Source: Streptomyces sp. CoH27
GTDB taxonomy: Bacteria > Actinomycetota > Actinomycetes > Streptomycetales > Streptomycetaceae
DNA length: 45,393 nucleotides
Assembly (NCBI RefSeq): GCF_020181035.1
Contig: NZ_JAIQYY010000002.1
Span: 507,481-552,873, forward strand
Direction: 5' to 3'
The translations under genes and the position numbers were made by a program. The notes beneath the pieces are model-generated. The model was not told the origin of the DNA. It did no database searches and saw nothing but the letters and a program-made list of their open reading frames with translations. Numbering within the stretch: position 1 is the first letter of the stretch; every line of letters starts with the position of its first letter. Shown piece after piece: positions 8,291 through 17,037 of the stretch.

Positions 8291-10249
8291 GGGCCGCTCC
8301 GGCCGCATCCGGAAGTCGTGGCGGGCGGGCAGCGGCTCGTCGGTGAGCCGCGCCCACAGCCGGCCGATCGCCTCCTCGCCCTCCCGGAGGTCGGCGACCT
8401 CGAAACCCGCGTCGAGGACGGCCCGCGCCGCGTCGGGCCGGCCCTCGGCGAGCAGCAGCTCGGCGTCGAGGAGCCGGAAGCGGCCGCGCTCGCGCACGGC
8501 GGGCAGCAGGCGGTCCCATACGGCACGGGCGTCCGCCGTGCGCCCTAGGCGCAGCAGGGCCTGAAGGGTCTCGCGGCCGAGCGCGGCTTGGGCGGCGGTC
8601 CAGTCGGCGCCGTCGTCGCGCCGCTCCCGGCACAGGTCGTCGAAGGCGTCGGCGTAGCGTTCGGCGGCCCGTTCGTGGTGGCCGGAGGTCTGGTCGGCGA
8701 CGGCCAGGCAGCGCAGCAACGGCCAGCGGGAGGGGGCCAGTTGGAGGGCGCGTTCCCAGCTGCGGACGGCCTGGGCGCGGTCGCCGGCGTGCCACTGGGC
8801 GATGCCGAGGTGGTACTCGGTGTGCGGGGTGGCGGGCGCGGTCTCCAGCATGTCCCGCCAGTGCGGGGCGACGAGGGTCTCGCCGGGCGGCCGTACCCGG
8901 CGCGGCTCGGGCAGCGAGCCGGTGCGCAGCAGCTCCCGCCAGGGTGCCTGGGCCTCGCCGAGGGTGGACTCGGGGAACGGGGTGCCGGGCAGTTTCCAGT
9001 CGGCGCGCAGCACCTCCAGGGCGCCCCAGCCGGATCCGGTGGCCAGGGTCTCGCCGGGTTCGGTGTCGGCGCACGGCAGCCAGGCGGCGTAGGCCTGTTC
9101 GACGCGGGCGCGGGGCAGGGCCGCCTCCAGCCGGTCCTCGGCGTCCTGGACCACCTGGGCCCACTCCCCCGCGCCCGGCGCACCCGGCGCGTCGAGGGGA
9201 CCGTACGCCTCCAGCCAGGACACCTCGCTCTCCGCGTCCAGCCGGACGTGTTCGAGCTGGGTGCGGGCGAGGCCGGCCTGGATCTCGCAGTAGCCGCCGG
9301 TGCCCGGCTCGGTCAGCCACTCCTGCCAGCGCCGGCCGCCGGGCAGATGGCCCCACACGAAGAGCTTGCGGCCGCGCAGGGTGTCGGTGGAGGTCTGCGC
9401 CAGCCCGTGCCCGTCGGCGTCGAGAGCGGCGATCCAGCGGCGCCGGCCGTCGGGGACGTCGTAGAAGTAGTCGGCGGCGTACGGGCTGTTGAGGGGGTGG
9501 CTGCGGTCGACGCCGTCGTACGACGGGACGGGCACCCGGCGCAGCCGGCGCTCGTAGCCGAAATGCCAGGCCTGCTCGGCCGGGGCGAGGATCCTGCGTT
9601 CCTCGGGTACGGCGATGTTGGACCACCAGTAGGTGGGCACGGGCCGTTCGTGCGGGTTGCGGACGCGGACACCGGCGTAGAGGAAGTCGGAGCCGTCGGG
9701 CAGCCACAGGTCGACCTGGAAGGGCAGGTCACGCAGCCGCTCCCACTCCCACAGGCGCAGCATCTGACCGCCGTCGGGAGCCGGGACGCAGGCCGCGTGC
9801 AGGGGGGCGCAGGACAGGGTGGTGTGGCCGGTGGCGCCGATGTTCCACTCGATGCCGCCGGAGTACCAGGCGCCGTTGAGGGCGAAGTCGGCGGGCTGGA
9901 ACACCGGGTTGCGGTACAGGAGTTCGCGTCCGGTGGGCAGGTGGAGCAGGGAGACGATCCGGCCGCCGAGGCCGGGCAGGACGGTGGCGCGCAGCCGGTC
10001 GTTCTCGATCACCAGGGTGTCGAGGGCGCGGGGTTCACGGGTTCTGCCGTAGCCGTCGCGGACCCGGACCGGGAGCAGGCTGTGCAGGGGCTCGTGACCG
10101 ACCTGGCGGGCCATGTCCCGGGGCATGCCGTCCCGGTCCCGGTCGTCGATGCGGTGGACCTCGTCGAGGGGGTGCAGCGGGGGCAGCGGGTTGTCCGGGC
10201 CCAGCTGCGCGGCGGGCAGGGTCAGTACCTCACGTCGGATCCTCGTCAC
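8288..10249 (-). CDS. DUF5107 protein with C-terminal TPR-like region
   Basis: 653 residues from a GTG at 10249 with GGGGAC upstream. Residues from about 70 to 340 form a DUF5107 domain: a beta-rich, aldose-mutarotase-like sugar-binding fold with motifs LPGLGGRIVSL, YSGGIEWN and an aromatic YWWSN segment. The C-terminal part, about 430-640, is alpha-helical with tetratricopeptide-like repeats (for example YHLGIAQWHAGDRAQAVRSW). Such proteins are found in actinobacteria and Bacteroidetes near carbohydrate-use genes and are thought to act on or sense glycans; no biochemical role is established to my knowledge. There is no signal peptide, so it is cytosolic. No sugar transporter or glycosidase is adjacent. 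Confidence 0.88.
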   Translation of the reverse strand: MTRIRREVLTLPAAQLGPDNPLPPLHPLDEVHRIDDRDRDGMPRDMARQVGHEPLHSLLPVRVRDGYGRTREPRALDTLVIENDRLRATVLPGLGGRIVSLLHLPTGRELLYRNPVFQPADFALNGAWYSGGIEWNIGATGHTTLSCAPLHAACVPAPDGGQMLRLWEWERLRDLPFQVDLWLPDGSDFLYAGVRVRNPHERPVPTYWWSNIAVPEERRILAPAEQAWHFGYERRLRRVPVPSYDGVDRSHPLNSPYAADYFYDVPDGRRRWIAALDADGHGLAQTSTDTLRGRKLFVWGHLPGGRRWQEWLTEPGTGGYCEIQAGLARTQLEHVRLDAESEVSWLEAYGPLDAPGAPGAGEWAQVVQDAEDRLEAALPRARVEQAYAAWLPCADTEPGETLATGSGWGALEVLRADWKLPGTPFPESTLGEAQAPWRELLRTGSLPEPRRVRPPGETLVAPHWRDMLETAPATPHTEYHLGIAQWHAGDRAQAVRSWERALQLAPSRWPLLRCLAVADQTSGHHERAAERYADAFDDLCRERRDDGADWTAAQAALGRETLQALLRLGRTADARAVWDRLLPAVRERGRFRLLDAELLLAEGRPDAARAVLDAGFEVADLREGEEAIGRLWARLTDEPLPARHDFRMRPERP

Positions 10250-10348
10250 GAGTCCCCATGGAACCCGGCGTGCGGTGAGTCGGCCAGGGGAGGTACGGGT
10301 CAGGATTGCGCAAAAGCCTCCACGACCGCGTCCGCGAGCAGGGACCGG

Positions 10349-10900
10349 TCAGCCGGGGTTACGCATCTCCGCGGTCAGTGCCCAGCGTTCGTGGTCGCGC
10401 CAGGCGCCGTCGATGTAGATCATGGCGGGCGAGAAGCCCTCCAGGCGGAAGCCGCCGCCTCGGGCCAGCGCGACGGAGGCGGCGTTCTCGGGCTGGACGT
10501 TGATCTCCAGCCGGTGCAGGCCCAGTGGTCCGAAGGCGTACCCGACGACCAGGTCGAGGCCCTCGCGCATCAGGCCGCGTCCGGCGGCGTGCGCGAAGGC
10601 GCCGTAGCCGAGGGCGCCGCACTGGAAGCCGCCCCGGACGATGTTGTTGATGTTGATGAATCCGGCGATGTCCCCGCTGTCCTTCTCGCACACCAGGAAG
10701 CCGGCCTTGGTGGGGTCCTCGATCAGCCGGCCGGCATAGGCGGCGTAGGCCTCGTCGGTGTCCGGCGGGAACAGCCACGGCCGGTGCAGATCCTTGCTCT
10801 CGCGGGCACGGGCCGTGAACTCGGGACCGTCCTCGGGGGTGAAGTGGCGGATGGCCACGCGGGGGCCCTCGGCGAGCCAGTGGGGTGCGGTGTGCGGCAT
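10349..10900 (-). CDS. GNAT acetyltransferase, RimJ/RimL type
   Basis: 183 residues from the ATG at 10900. The layout fits the RimJ/RimL branch of GCN5-related N-acetyltransferases. It has an N-terminal substrate arm (VAIRHFTPEDGPEFTAR), strand 4 FLVCEKDSGDIAGFI, an acetyl-CoA pyrophosphate-binding segment around AHAAGRGLMREGL, then HRLEINVQPENAASVALA and GFRLEG. Family members acetylate N-terminal alpha-amines of ribosomal proteins, or drugs and small amines; the target here cannot be told. The ribosome site is weak. The gene is co-directional with the peptidase operon 125 bp upstream but that gap argues for separate initiation. Confidence 0.9.
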   Translation of the reverse strand: MPHTAPHWLAEGPRVAIRHFTPEDGPEFTARARESKDLHRPWLFPPDTDEAYAAYAGRLIEDPTKAGFLVCEKDSGDIAGFININNIVRGGFQCGALGYGAFAHAAGRGLMREGLDLVVGYAFGPLGLHRLEINVQPENAASVALARGGGFRLEGFSPAMIYIDGAWRDHERWALTAEMRNPG

Positions 10901-11025
10901 CCGGCCAGGGTACGACGTCACCGCCCGCGCCGTCCGCGGGATTCCGCCCGGACGGCGGGGGTGCACGGCACGGACGGCGGGGGTGCACGGCCGGCACCCA
11001 CCCCGGTCCGGGACGCCGGGGCGGG

Positions 11026-11985
11026 TCAGCGCAGGGCGGGCTCGTCCAGAGTCAACGTGCCGGAATCCGCGTCGAGTTCGGCGGGGACGCCGAAGGGAAT
11101 GGTCAGGGCGCCGGCGCAGTGGCCGAAACCGAACTCCTCCACCACCGGCACGCCGAGCCCGCCGAGCCGGTCGGCGAACATCGGCCGCAGTGTGGCGTAG
11201 TCGCCGCAGCTCTCCCAGGAGCCGAGCAGGATCCCGCGCACGCCCTCCAGCCAGCCGGAGCGCAGGAGCTGGGTGAGGTAGCGGTCCAGCTGGTACGCGG
11301 TCTCGCCGACGTCTTCCAGGCACAGCAGCCCGCCGGCCGCCGAGGGGCGGGCGTGCGGGGTGCCGCGTTCGGTGGCGAGCAGGGCCAGACAGCCGCCGAG
11401 AGTGATGCCGCGGGCGCGGCCGGGTACGAGGGCCGTGCCGCCGGAGGTGATGGTGCGGACGGTCTCCGGGGCGAAGAGGGTGGCCCGCAGATGGTCCTGT
11501 GCGCGGGCGTTCTTGATGAAGTCGACGCCGGCCGCCATCGGCCCGTACAGGGTGGCGAGGCCGAGGCGGGCGGCGAAGGCCTCGTGCAGGACGGTGATGT
11601 CGCTGAAGCCGACGAGGACCTTGGGCCCGGCCGCCCGCATCGCCTCCCAGTCGAGCAGGTCGATCATCCGCTGTACGCCGTATCCGCCGCGGGCGCACAG
11701 GACGGCGTCCACGGTGGGGTCGCACCAGGCGTTCTGGAGGTCGGCCGCGCGGTCGGCGTCGGTGCCGGCGAGGTAGCCGAACTCGCCGTGCCGGTCGAGG
11801 ACATGGGGGGCGACGACCGGGTCGAGGTCCCAGCCGCGCAGCACGTCGAGCCCGGCCTGGAGCCGCTCCTCGGGCACCGGCCCGCTGGTGGCGACGACGG
11901 CGACGCGGGCGCCGGGGGCCAGCCGCTTCGGCCGGGTCAGTGCCTTCGCGTCCTTCACGTGCTTCACGTCCCTCGCGTCCTTCAC
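11026..11985 (-). CDS. Peptidase S66, LD-carboxypeptidase
   Basis: 319 residues from a GTG at 11985 that overlaps the upstream peptidase's TGA as GTGA, so translation is probably coupled. Family S66 enzymes cleave the L,D bond before the terminal D-Ala of murein tetrapeptides during peptidoglycan recycling. The triad is visible: nucleophile Ser128 in GFSDIT, Glu224 in LCLEDVGE and His289 in FGFGHC. The ARGGYG motif at 98-103 is also typical. There is no signal peptide, so it is cytosolic, as expected for recycling. The first 15 residues (Lys-Asp-Ala-Arg-Asp-Val-Lys repeats) are an odd charged extension encoded by short DNA repeats. MccF-like peptide-antibiotic self-immunity is the alternative role. 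Confidence 0.92.
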   Translation of the reverse strand: MKDARDVKHVKDAKALTRPKRLAPGARVAVVATSGPVPEERLQAGLDVLRGWDLDPVVAPHVLDRHGEFGYLAGTDADRAADLQNAWCDPTVDAVLCARGGYGVQRMIDLLDWEAMRAAGPKVLVGFSDITVLHEAFAARLGLATLYGPMAAGVDFIKNARAQDHLRATLFAPETVRTITSGGTALVPGRARGITLGGCLALLATERGTPHARPSAAGGLLCLEDVGETAYQLDRYLTQLLRSGWLEGVRGILLGSWESCGDYATLRPMFADRLGGLGVPVVEEFGFGHCAGALTIPFGVPAELDADSGTLTLDEPALR

Positions 11986-13937
11986 GGGTGCAGCTCCAGT
12001 CTCGGGACGTCGGGCACGTCCAGTCCGAACACCTGAGCGTACAAGGACAGTTCCGCCTCCAGCGCACGCACCATCGTCTCGGCCCGCCGGAACCCGTGGC
12101 CCTCGCCGGGGAAGGTCAGGTAGGCGTGCGGCACGCCCCGGCCCTGGATCCGGGCGAGGAAGCGTTCGCACTGGGCCGGCGGGCAGATCACGTCGTCCAG
12201 GCCCTGGAGCAGCAGGAACGGCACGGTGAGCCGGCCGGCGTGGGTGGTCGGCGAGCGCTCGGTGTACCGGGCCGGCACCTCGGCGAGGGGCCCGATGAGC
12301 GACTCCAGGTAGCGGGACTCGAAGTCGTGGGTCTCCCCCGGTCCCCAGGTGGCGAGGTCAAGGACGGGGTAGACGATGGTCCCGCAGGCGTAGACGTCGG
12401 TGGTGGTCAGGGAGGCTGCGGCGGTCCAGCCGCCGGCGCTGCCGCCGCGGATGGCGAGCCGGGCGGGGTCGGCGGTGCCCTCCTCGGCGAGGGCGCGGGC
12501 GACGGCCGCGCAGTCCTCGACGTCGACCACACCCCACTGCCCGCGCAGCCGCTCCCGGTAGGCGCGTCCGTATCCGGTGGAGCCGCCGTAGTTCACCTCG
12601 GCGACCCCGATGCCCCGCGAGGTGAAGTAGGCGATGGTCAGGTCGAGGACGAGCGGCACCCGGCTGGTGGGCCCGCCGTGCGCCCAGATGACGTACGGCG
12701 GCGCCTCGCCGTCGGGTGCGATGCGGGCGGGGTGGTGCGGCGGGTGGACGTGGGCGTGCACCTCGCGGCCGCCGGGGCCGGTGAAGGTGCGGGTGCGGGG
12801 CTGCGGGTAGTAGGCGGGGTCGACGGCGTCCCGGTGCCGGGCGCCGACGGCGCGGGCCCGGCCGGTGCCGGTGTCCAGCTCGACCACCTCGTGGGCGGTG
12901 CGCGGGCCGGCGCCGACCGCGACGACCCGGCTGCCGCGAGCGGCGAGCGTGCCGGCGAACTCGGTCCACGGTCCGGCGACGTCGCCGATCTCGCCGGAGA
13001 CGGGATCCAGTATCCCGAGTACGGTCGGCCCCCTGCCGTGTACGACCGCGATCAGCCCGCTGTCCAGCGGTGCGAACCAGCGCAGTCCGGGCCGCCACAG
13101 CGGCCCGGCGAACTCCTCCTCGCGGGGGCAGAGCGGGGTGCCGTCGTCCCGGTAGAGGTTCCACCAGCCGCTGCGGTCGCTGGTGTACAGAAGACTGCCT
13201 TCGGCAGACCATTCGGTCTGCGCGATCGCCTCGTGCGGCCCGCCGGCGACCGTGCGTACGGCATGCAGTATTCCGTCGACACCGATCTCGCCGACGAGCA
13301 GCTCCGTCCCCTCCCACGGCATCCGCGGATGGTCCCAGGCGAGCCAGGCGGCCCGGCGGCCGTCGGGTGAGAGGCGGGGGCCGGTGACGAACCGGTGGCG
13401 GCCGTCGGTGAGTTCGCGCACCGCGGAGCGGTCCTCGGCGGCGGAGCCGTCCAGCGGTACGGCGGCCAGGACGCGCCGGACGTCGCCGGGGCCGTCCCCG
13501 GTGAACTCCTCCAGCACGCACCACACTTCACCGCGGGCGAGGTGCAGGTGCGGGTCGGCCCAGCGCAGTCCCGCGCCGACCGCGGACAGCGGGGTCAGCG
13601 GGCGCGGCTCGCCGCCGGGTTCGTACCGGTACAGCCGCTGGTCGGCGAAGTGGGTGAAGACGATCAGCGGCCGGCCGGCCGGCACCGCCCCGGTCCAGGG
13701 GCGGCCACCGTACTCGACGACCCGGTTGGCCACGTTCCACGGCGCGGACAGCACCGTCTCCTCCGTGCCCTCGGCCGTGCGCCGCACCAGTGCCCGGCGG
13801 CCGCCCTCGGCGGGCCGGGGGTCGGTCCACCACACCTCGTCCCCGACGAAGCCCACCCAGTCCGGCTGTCCGTCGTGCGCGGCGGCCAGCGCCGCGTCGA
13901 CGGGTGACGGCCACGTTCCGTACGGCGACGTCAGCAC
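11982..13937 (-). CDS. Prolyl oligopeptidase family serine peptidase (S9)
   Basis: 651 residues from a GTG at 13937 with a strong AAGGAGGG. The N-terminal part, to about 390, is a beta-propeller of the kind that screens substrates by size. The C-terminal alpha/beta-hydrolase domain has Ser500 in GGSAGG, an Asp at 581/582 in GLDDVICP and His614 in GEGHGF. The oxyanion and pocket motif YVIWAHGGP and the VNYGGSTGYG segment are typical of S9 acylaminoacyl- or dipeptidyl-peptidases. There is no signal peptide, so it is probably a cytosolic oligopeptidase. It is third in the operon of four peptidases, 48 bp after M20 and overlapping S66 by 4 bp. Confidence 0.93.
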   Translation of the reverse strand: MLTSPYGTWPSPVDAALAAAHDGQPDWVGFVGDEVWWTDPRPAEGGRRALVRRTAEGTEETVLSAPWNVANRVVEYGGRPWTGAVPAGRPLIVFTHFADQRLYRYEPGGEPRPLTPLSAVGAGLRWADPHLHLARGEVWCVLEEFTGDGPGDVRRVLAAVPLDGSAAEDRSAVRELTDGRHRFVTGPRLSPDGRRAAWLAWDHPRMPWEGTELLVGEIGVDGILHAVRTVAGGPHEAIAQTEWSAEGSLLYTSDRSGWWNLYRDDGTPLCPREEEFAGPLWRPGLRWFAPLDSGLIAVVHGRGPTVLGILDPVSGEIGDVAGPWTEFAGTLAARGSRVVAVGAGPRTAHEVVELDTGTGRARAVGARHRDAVDPAYYPQPRTRTFTGPGGREVHAHVHPPHHPARIAPDGEAPPYVIWAHGGPTSRVPLVLDLTIAYFTSRGIGVAEVNYGGSTGYGRAYRERLRGQWGVVDVEDCAAVARALAEEGTADPARLAIRGGSAGGWTAAASLTTTDVYACGTIVYPVLDLATWGPGETHDFESRYLESLIGPLAEVPARYTERSPTTHAGRLTVPFLLLQGLDDVICPPAQCERFLARIQGRGVPHAYLTFPGEGHGFRRAETMVRALEAELSLYAQVFGLDVPDVPRLELHP

Positions 13938-13985
13938 GTGTGTGTGCCCTCCTTCTCGGCTTCTTGAGCGGCTCGAAAGGCTGCC

Positions 13986-15314
13986 CTAGGCCGTGCGCAG
14001 GAAGCGGTCGAGGACGCGGACGCCGAAGTGCAGCGCCTCGACGGGCACCCGCTCGTCCACGCCGTGGAACAGCGCCTGGTAGTCGAGATCCTCGGGCAGC
14101 TTCAGCGGGGCGAAGCCGTAACCGGTGATGCCGAGCCGGGAGAACTGCTTGGCGTCCGTGCCGCCCGACATGCAGTACGGCACCACATGCCCGTCCGGTG
14201 CGAACTCTTCGACGGCGGCCCGCATCCGGGCGTAGGTGGGGGATTCCACCGGCGCCTGCAGGGCCACCTCGCGGTGCGCGAACTCCCAGCTCACGTCCGG
14301 GCCGGTGAGCTGATCGAGGGTGGTGGTGAACTCCTCCTCGCCGCCCGGCAGATAGCGCCCGTCGACGTAGGCGACCGCTTCGCCGGGGATGACGTTGATC
14401 TTGTAACCGGCTTCCAGCATGGTCGGGTTGGCGCTGTTGCGCAGGGTTGCCTCGACCAGCGCGGCCGCCGGGCCGAGCTTCTCCAGCAGCCGGTCCACGT
14501 CCCGGAAGTCGGGCTCGATGCCGTACAGGGCGGCGAGTTCGGTGAGTGCGGCCCGCACCGTCGGGGTGAGCCGGATCCGCCATTCGTGCTCGCCGATGCG
14601 CGCGACGGCGGCGGCGAGCCGGGTGACCGCGTTGTCCTCGTTCACCTTGGAGCCGTGCCCGGCCCGGCCGCGCGCGGTGAGTTTCACCCAGCCGGTGCCC
14701 CGCTCCCCGGCGCCGATCGGGTAGAGCTGCCGGCCGGCGCCGTCGTGGAAGGTGAAGGCTCCGGACTCGCTGATGCCCTCGGTGCAGCCCTCGAACAGCT
14801 CCGGGTGGTGGTCGGCGAGGAACCCGGAGCCGTCCTCGGCGCTGGCCTCCTCGTCGGCGGTGAAGGCGATGACGATGTCCCGGCGGGGCCGTACGCCCAG
14901 CCGGGCCCAGGCACGCACGACGGCGAGGATCATCGCGTCCATGTTCTTCATGTCGACGGCGCCGCGGCCCCACACCACCCCGTCGCGGATCTCCCCGGAG
15001 AAGGGGTGCACGCTCCAGTCGGCGGCCTCGGCCGGCACCACGTCGAGATGGCCGTGGACGAGCAGCGCGTCGGCGGCGGGGTCGGTGCCCTCGATCCGGG
15101 CGACGACGTTGGTGCGGCCCGGTGTGCGCTCCAGCAGCAGCGGTTCCAGGCCCGCGCCGGCCAGCCGTTCGGCGGCGTACTCGGCGGCGGGCCGCTCCCG
15201 GCAGTCCCCGCCGCCCCGGTTGGTGGTGTCGATGCGGATCAGACCGGAGGTGAACTCCACGACCTCGTCCAGCGCCTGAAGGTCGGTCTGCCGGTCGGTG
15301 TGCTGGTCAGCCAT
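13986..15314 (-). CDS. M20 family metallopeptidase (dipeptidase-like)
   Basis: 442 residues from the ATG at 15314, which lies 8 nt inside the end of the M55 gene. M20 motifs are complete: metal ligand His89 with Asp91 in HGHLDV, bridging Asp121 in GRGAVDMKN, and catalytic Glu/metal Glu at 155-156 in ADEEAS. The lid-domain dimer region includes AGHGS. The late PYCMSGGTDAKQFSRLGITGYGF segment and the HGVDERV motif with the last His ligand match the branch annotated as M20/M25/M40 dipeptidases. Likely substrates are small peptides, including those with D-residues. It works in the cytosol. Overlap with the M55 gene indicates translational coupling. Confidence 0.93.
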   Translation of the reverse strand: MADQHTDRQTDLQALDEVVEFTSGLIRIDTTNRGGGDCRERPAAEYAAERLAGAGLEPLLLERTPGRTNVVARIEGTDPAADALLVHGHLDVVPAEAADWSVHPFSGEIRDGVVWGRGAVDMKNMDAMILAVVRAWARLGVRPRRDIVIAFTADEEASAEDGSGFLADHHPELFEGCTEGISESGAFTFHDGAGRQLYPIGAGERGTGWVKLTARGRAGHGSKVNEDNAVTRLAAAVARIGEHEWRIRLTPTVRAALTELAALYGIEPDFRDVDRLLEKLGPAAALVEATLRNSANPTMLEAGYKINVIPGEAVAYVDGRYLPGGEEEFTTTLDQLTGPDVSWEFAHREVALQAPVESPTYARMRAAVEEFAPDGHVVPYCMSGGTDAKQFSRLGITGYGFAPLKLPEDLDYQALFHGVDERVPVEALHFGVRVLDRFLRTA

Positions 15315-16140
15315 ACTGCTCCTCCACGGCGGCGGAGACGATCGTGGTGACCGCCTTGAACGTCCTGATCCCCTCGTACATGGTGGCGCTGGTGTACGCC
15401 ACCTTCCGCTCCCCGATGCGGGCGACCCCCGGGACGACGGTGGCGGCCATCGCCAGATGCTCGGCGTCGAACTCGACGGCGACGGTGAACGGCCCGGCCT
15501 CGACGGGTGCGTGGCGCACCGCGAGCCGGGCGGCCTCCTTCGCGGCGGCGCGGATGTCGGCGGCGGTGCGGGCCGGGGTCCGGCACACCGCCGCGTACCG
15601 CGACACATGGTCCTTGACGGCGACCTTCAGCGCCTCGGGGGCGTACCCGAGCGCGTCCTCGCAGGCCACGTCGTCGCCGGTGACGAGGACGACGGGGACG
15701 CCGTACTCGGCGACGACGTGCGCGTTGAGCAGACCCTCGCTGGCGCGGGCGTCGTTCAGCCACACGCCGGTGATCTGGTTGGCGAGGTAGGTGTGGGCGA
15801 GGACGCCCTCCATGCCGGCGCCGGCGTGGTAGCCGACGAAGGCGATGCCGTCGACGTCCCCGTGCTGCACGCCATCCACCATGGACAGCGCCTTGTGCCG
15901 GCCGGTGAGCATCTCGACCCGCTCGTCGAGCCGCTCCAGCAGCAGATTCCGCATGGTCCAGTGGGCCTCGTTGACGAGCACCTGATCGGCGCCGCCGTCG
16001 AAGAAGCCCTCCGCGGCGGCGTTCACGTCCGAGGTGAACATCGCCCGGCACCGCTCCCACTGCGGCGTCCCCGGCAGCACATCCGCCGGCCACGTCACCC
16101 CGGTGGCACCTTCCATGTCGGCACTGATCAGGATCTTCAT
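15307..16140 (-). CDS. M55 D-aminopeptidase (DppA-like)
   Basis: 277 residues from the ATG at 16140. The opening MKILISADMEG carries the dinuclear zinc ligands Asp8 and Glu10. Further candidate ligands are His60 (NEAHW), His105 (GYHAG) and Glu135 (ASEG), and His116 (AHTY) fits the proposed catalytic base of B. subtilis DppA. M55 enzymes remove N-terminal D-amino acids such as D-Ala from short peptides. DppA assembles as a decamer that works on D-Ala-containing peptides. It is the first gene of the four-peptidase operon. There is no ribosome site. TAACGT on the minus strand (16149-16154), 8 nt upstream, may be the -10 of a leaderless transcript. Confidence 0.93.
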   Translation of the reverse strand: MKILISADMEGATGVTWPADVLPGTPQWERCRAMFTSDVNAAAEGFFDGGADQVLVNEAHWTMRNLLLERLDERVEMLTGRHKALSMVDGVQHGDVDGIAFVGYHAGAGMEGVLAHTYLANQITGVWLNDARASEGLLNAHVVAEYGVPVVLVTGDDVACEDALGYAPEALKVAVKDHVSRYAAVCRTPARTAADIRAAAKEAARLAVRHAPVEAGPFTVAVEFDAEHLAMAATVVPGVARIGERKVAYTSATMYEGIRTFKAVTTIVSAAVEEQYG

Positions 16141-16172
16141 GGTGCGTCACGTTACGCGCCGACGGGGGAACT

Positions 16173-16185
16173 TCCTACGAGGCGG
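16173..16185. repeat. 13-bp direct repeat, left copy
   Basis: TCCTACGAGGCGG here is repeated exactly at 18149-18161. The two copies bracket the ArsR regulator, riboswitch and nickel/cobalt permease. Confidence 0.6.
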
Positions 16186-16352
16186 AGATCCCGACTCAGG
16201 AGACACGGGAGGTACCTGTCCGGCGGAGCCTGCGGACCTGGCGGACGAGCGGCGCCACCTCGGCGAGCTGGACCACTGCGGAGTGCTGCCAGGAGCACCG
16301 TCGATGCCGTCGGCCACCCCCACTCGACCGCATCGGCCGGCCGCAGCACCTT

Positions 16353-16739
16353 CTAGTGGGGCGGCGTGCCCGCGGCGCCCGTGTCGTGGGAGGGCGCGCA
16401 GTGTTCCAGCAGTGCGGAAACCGGGCCGTCGACGAGCCGGTAGCGCACGATCCTGCCCTCCTTCTCGCCCTCGACGACACCCGCGGCGCGCAGCAGGCGG
16501 AGCGCCTGGGAGACGGCGGTGTCCCGCATCCCGGTGGCGACGGCGAGGTCCGAGACGGCGATGGGGCCGGCCTCGTGGAGGGCGAGCAGCAGGGAGAGGC
16601 GTCCGGGGTCGGAGAGCAGGGAGAAGCGATCGGCCCAGGCACGTACGCGCTCGGGCTCGCCGACGGCGGCGATCGCATCGCAGACCCGGTGGCCGTCGAT
16701 GGTGCGCTGCCCGGCACGTTCCGCGGGGACGAGATGCAT
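16353..16739 (-). CDS. ArsR/SmtB-family metal-responsive repressor
   Basis: 128 residues from the ATG at 16739. The winged-helix core is at about 38-102: LLSDPGRLSLLLAL, then VSDLAVATGMRDTAVSQALRLLRAAGVV with the recognition helix near 71-84, then the wing EGEKEGRIVRYRL. Candidate metal ligands lie at both ends: His2, His17, Cys20, and His113, Cys114, His118, His128. ArsR proteins release DNA when they bind metal. The gene diverges from a nickel/cobalt permease, so Ni(II) or Co(II) is the likely signal. The palindrome at 16779-16794 lies in the shared promoter region and is the obvious operator. The exact metal cannot be read from the sequence. Confidence 0.92.
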   Translation of the reverse strand: MHLVPAERAGQRTIDGHRVCDAIAAVGEPERVRAWADRFSLLSDPGRLSLLLALHEAGPIAVSDLAVATGMRDTAVSQALRLLRAAGVVEGEKEGRIVRYRLVDGPVSALLEHCAPSHDTGAAGTPPH

Positions 16740-16778
16740 GGCCTCATCATCCCAGCCGCACCGTTCCGGTCGTCACAC

Positions 16779-16826
16779 CTGCATAGTTGTGCAGTCTTGC
16801 AGCCCTTGACCGCGGCACTCTAGGGT
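16779..16826 (+). promoter_or_regulatory. ArsR-type operator plus nickel/cobalt permease promoter
   Basis: The inverted repeat CTGCATAGTTGTGCAG (16779-16794) sits directly upstream of a -35-like TTGCAG (16797-16802). An 18-bp spacer leads to a -10-like TAGGGT (16821-16826). Counting 7 nt on from the -10 gives position 16833, which is exactly the first base of the riboswitch P1 stem. The divergent arsR promoter must also overlap the palindrome. Confidence 0.65.
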
Positions 16827-16832
16827 GGGCGG

Positions 16833-16998
16833 GCCGTGGTGTTCGGGAAGACCGGTGACGGCCCCTCAGGGGGCTCAGTCCGGAGCGGCCCTCGCCACTG
16901 TGATCGGGAAGTTTCCGCCCCACGCATTGCCACTGGCCTCGCGGCCGGGAAGGCAGGGGCGGGCGCGTCGACCCATCAGCCAGGAGACCGGCCACGGC
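16833..16998 (+). promoter_or_regulatory. Cobalamin (B12) riboswitch
   Basis: The conserved order of the cobalamin aptamer is present. P1 is closed by GCCGTGG (16833-16839) pairing perfectly with CCACGGC (16992-16998). The elements GGGAAGACCGGTG (16845-16857), GCCACTGTGATCGGGAA near 16895-16911, GCCACTGG at 16929-16936 and GGGAAGGC near 16947-16954 follow. The B12 box AGCCAGGAGACCGGCC is at 16978-16993. It lies 39 nt upstream of the permease ATG, so adenosylcobalamin binding most likely hides the ribosome site and lowers translation of the cobalt permease when B12 is plentiful. No Rho-independent terminator is evident after it. Confidence 0.93.
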
Positions 16999-17037
16999 AT
17001 CACGAAGCTGATCCACGAGGTGCTGGAGCGTGACCGA

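Noticed and set aside
11026..11985. MccF-type microcin self-immunity protein
   Set aside because: Same S66 family, but no peptide-antibiotic genes are nearby and the operon is made of peptidases; recycling LD-carboxypeptidase is simpler.
16152..16349. Possible 65-codon leftward gene between the M55 and ArsR genes
   Set aside because: No ribosome site or known domain, and a different frame on the same strand looks equally protein-like. Probably a remnant or chance.
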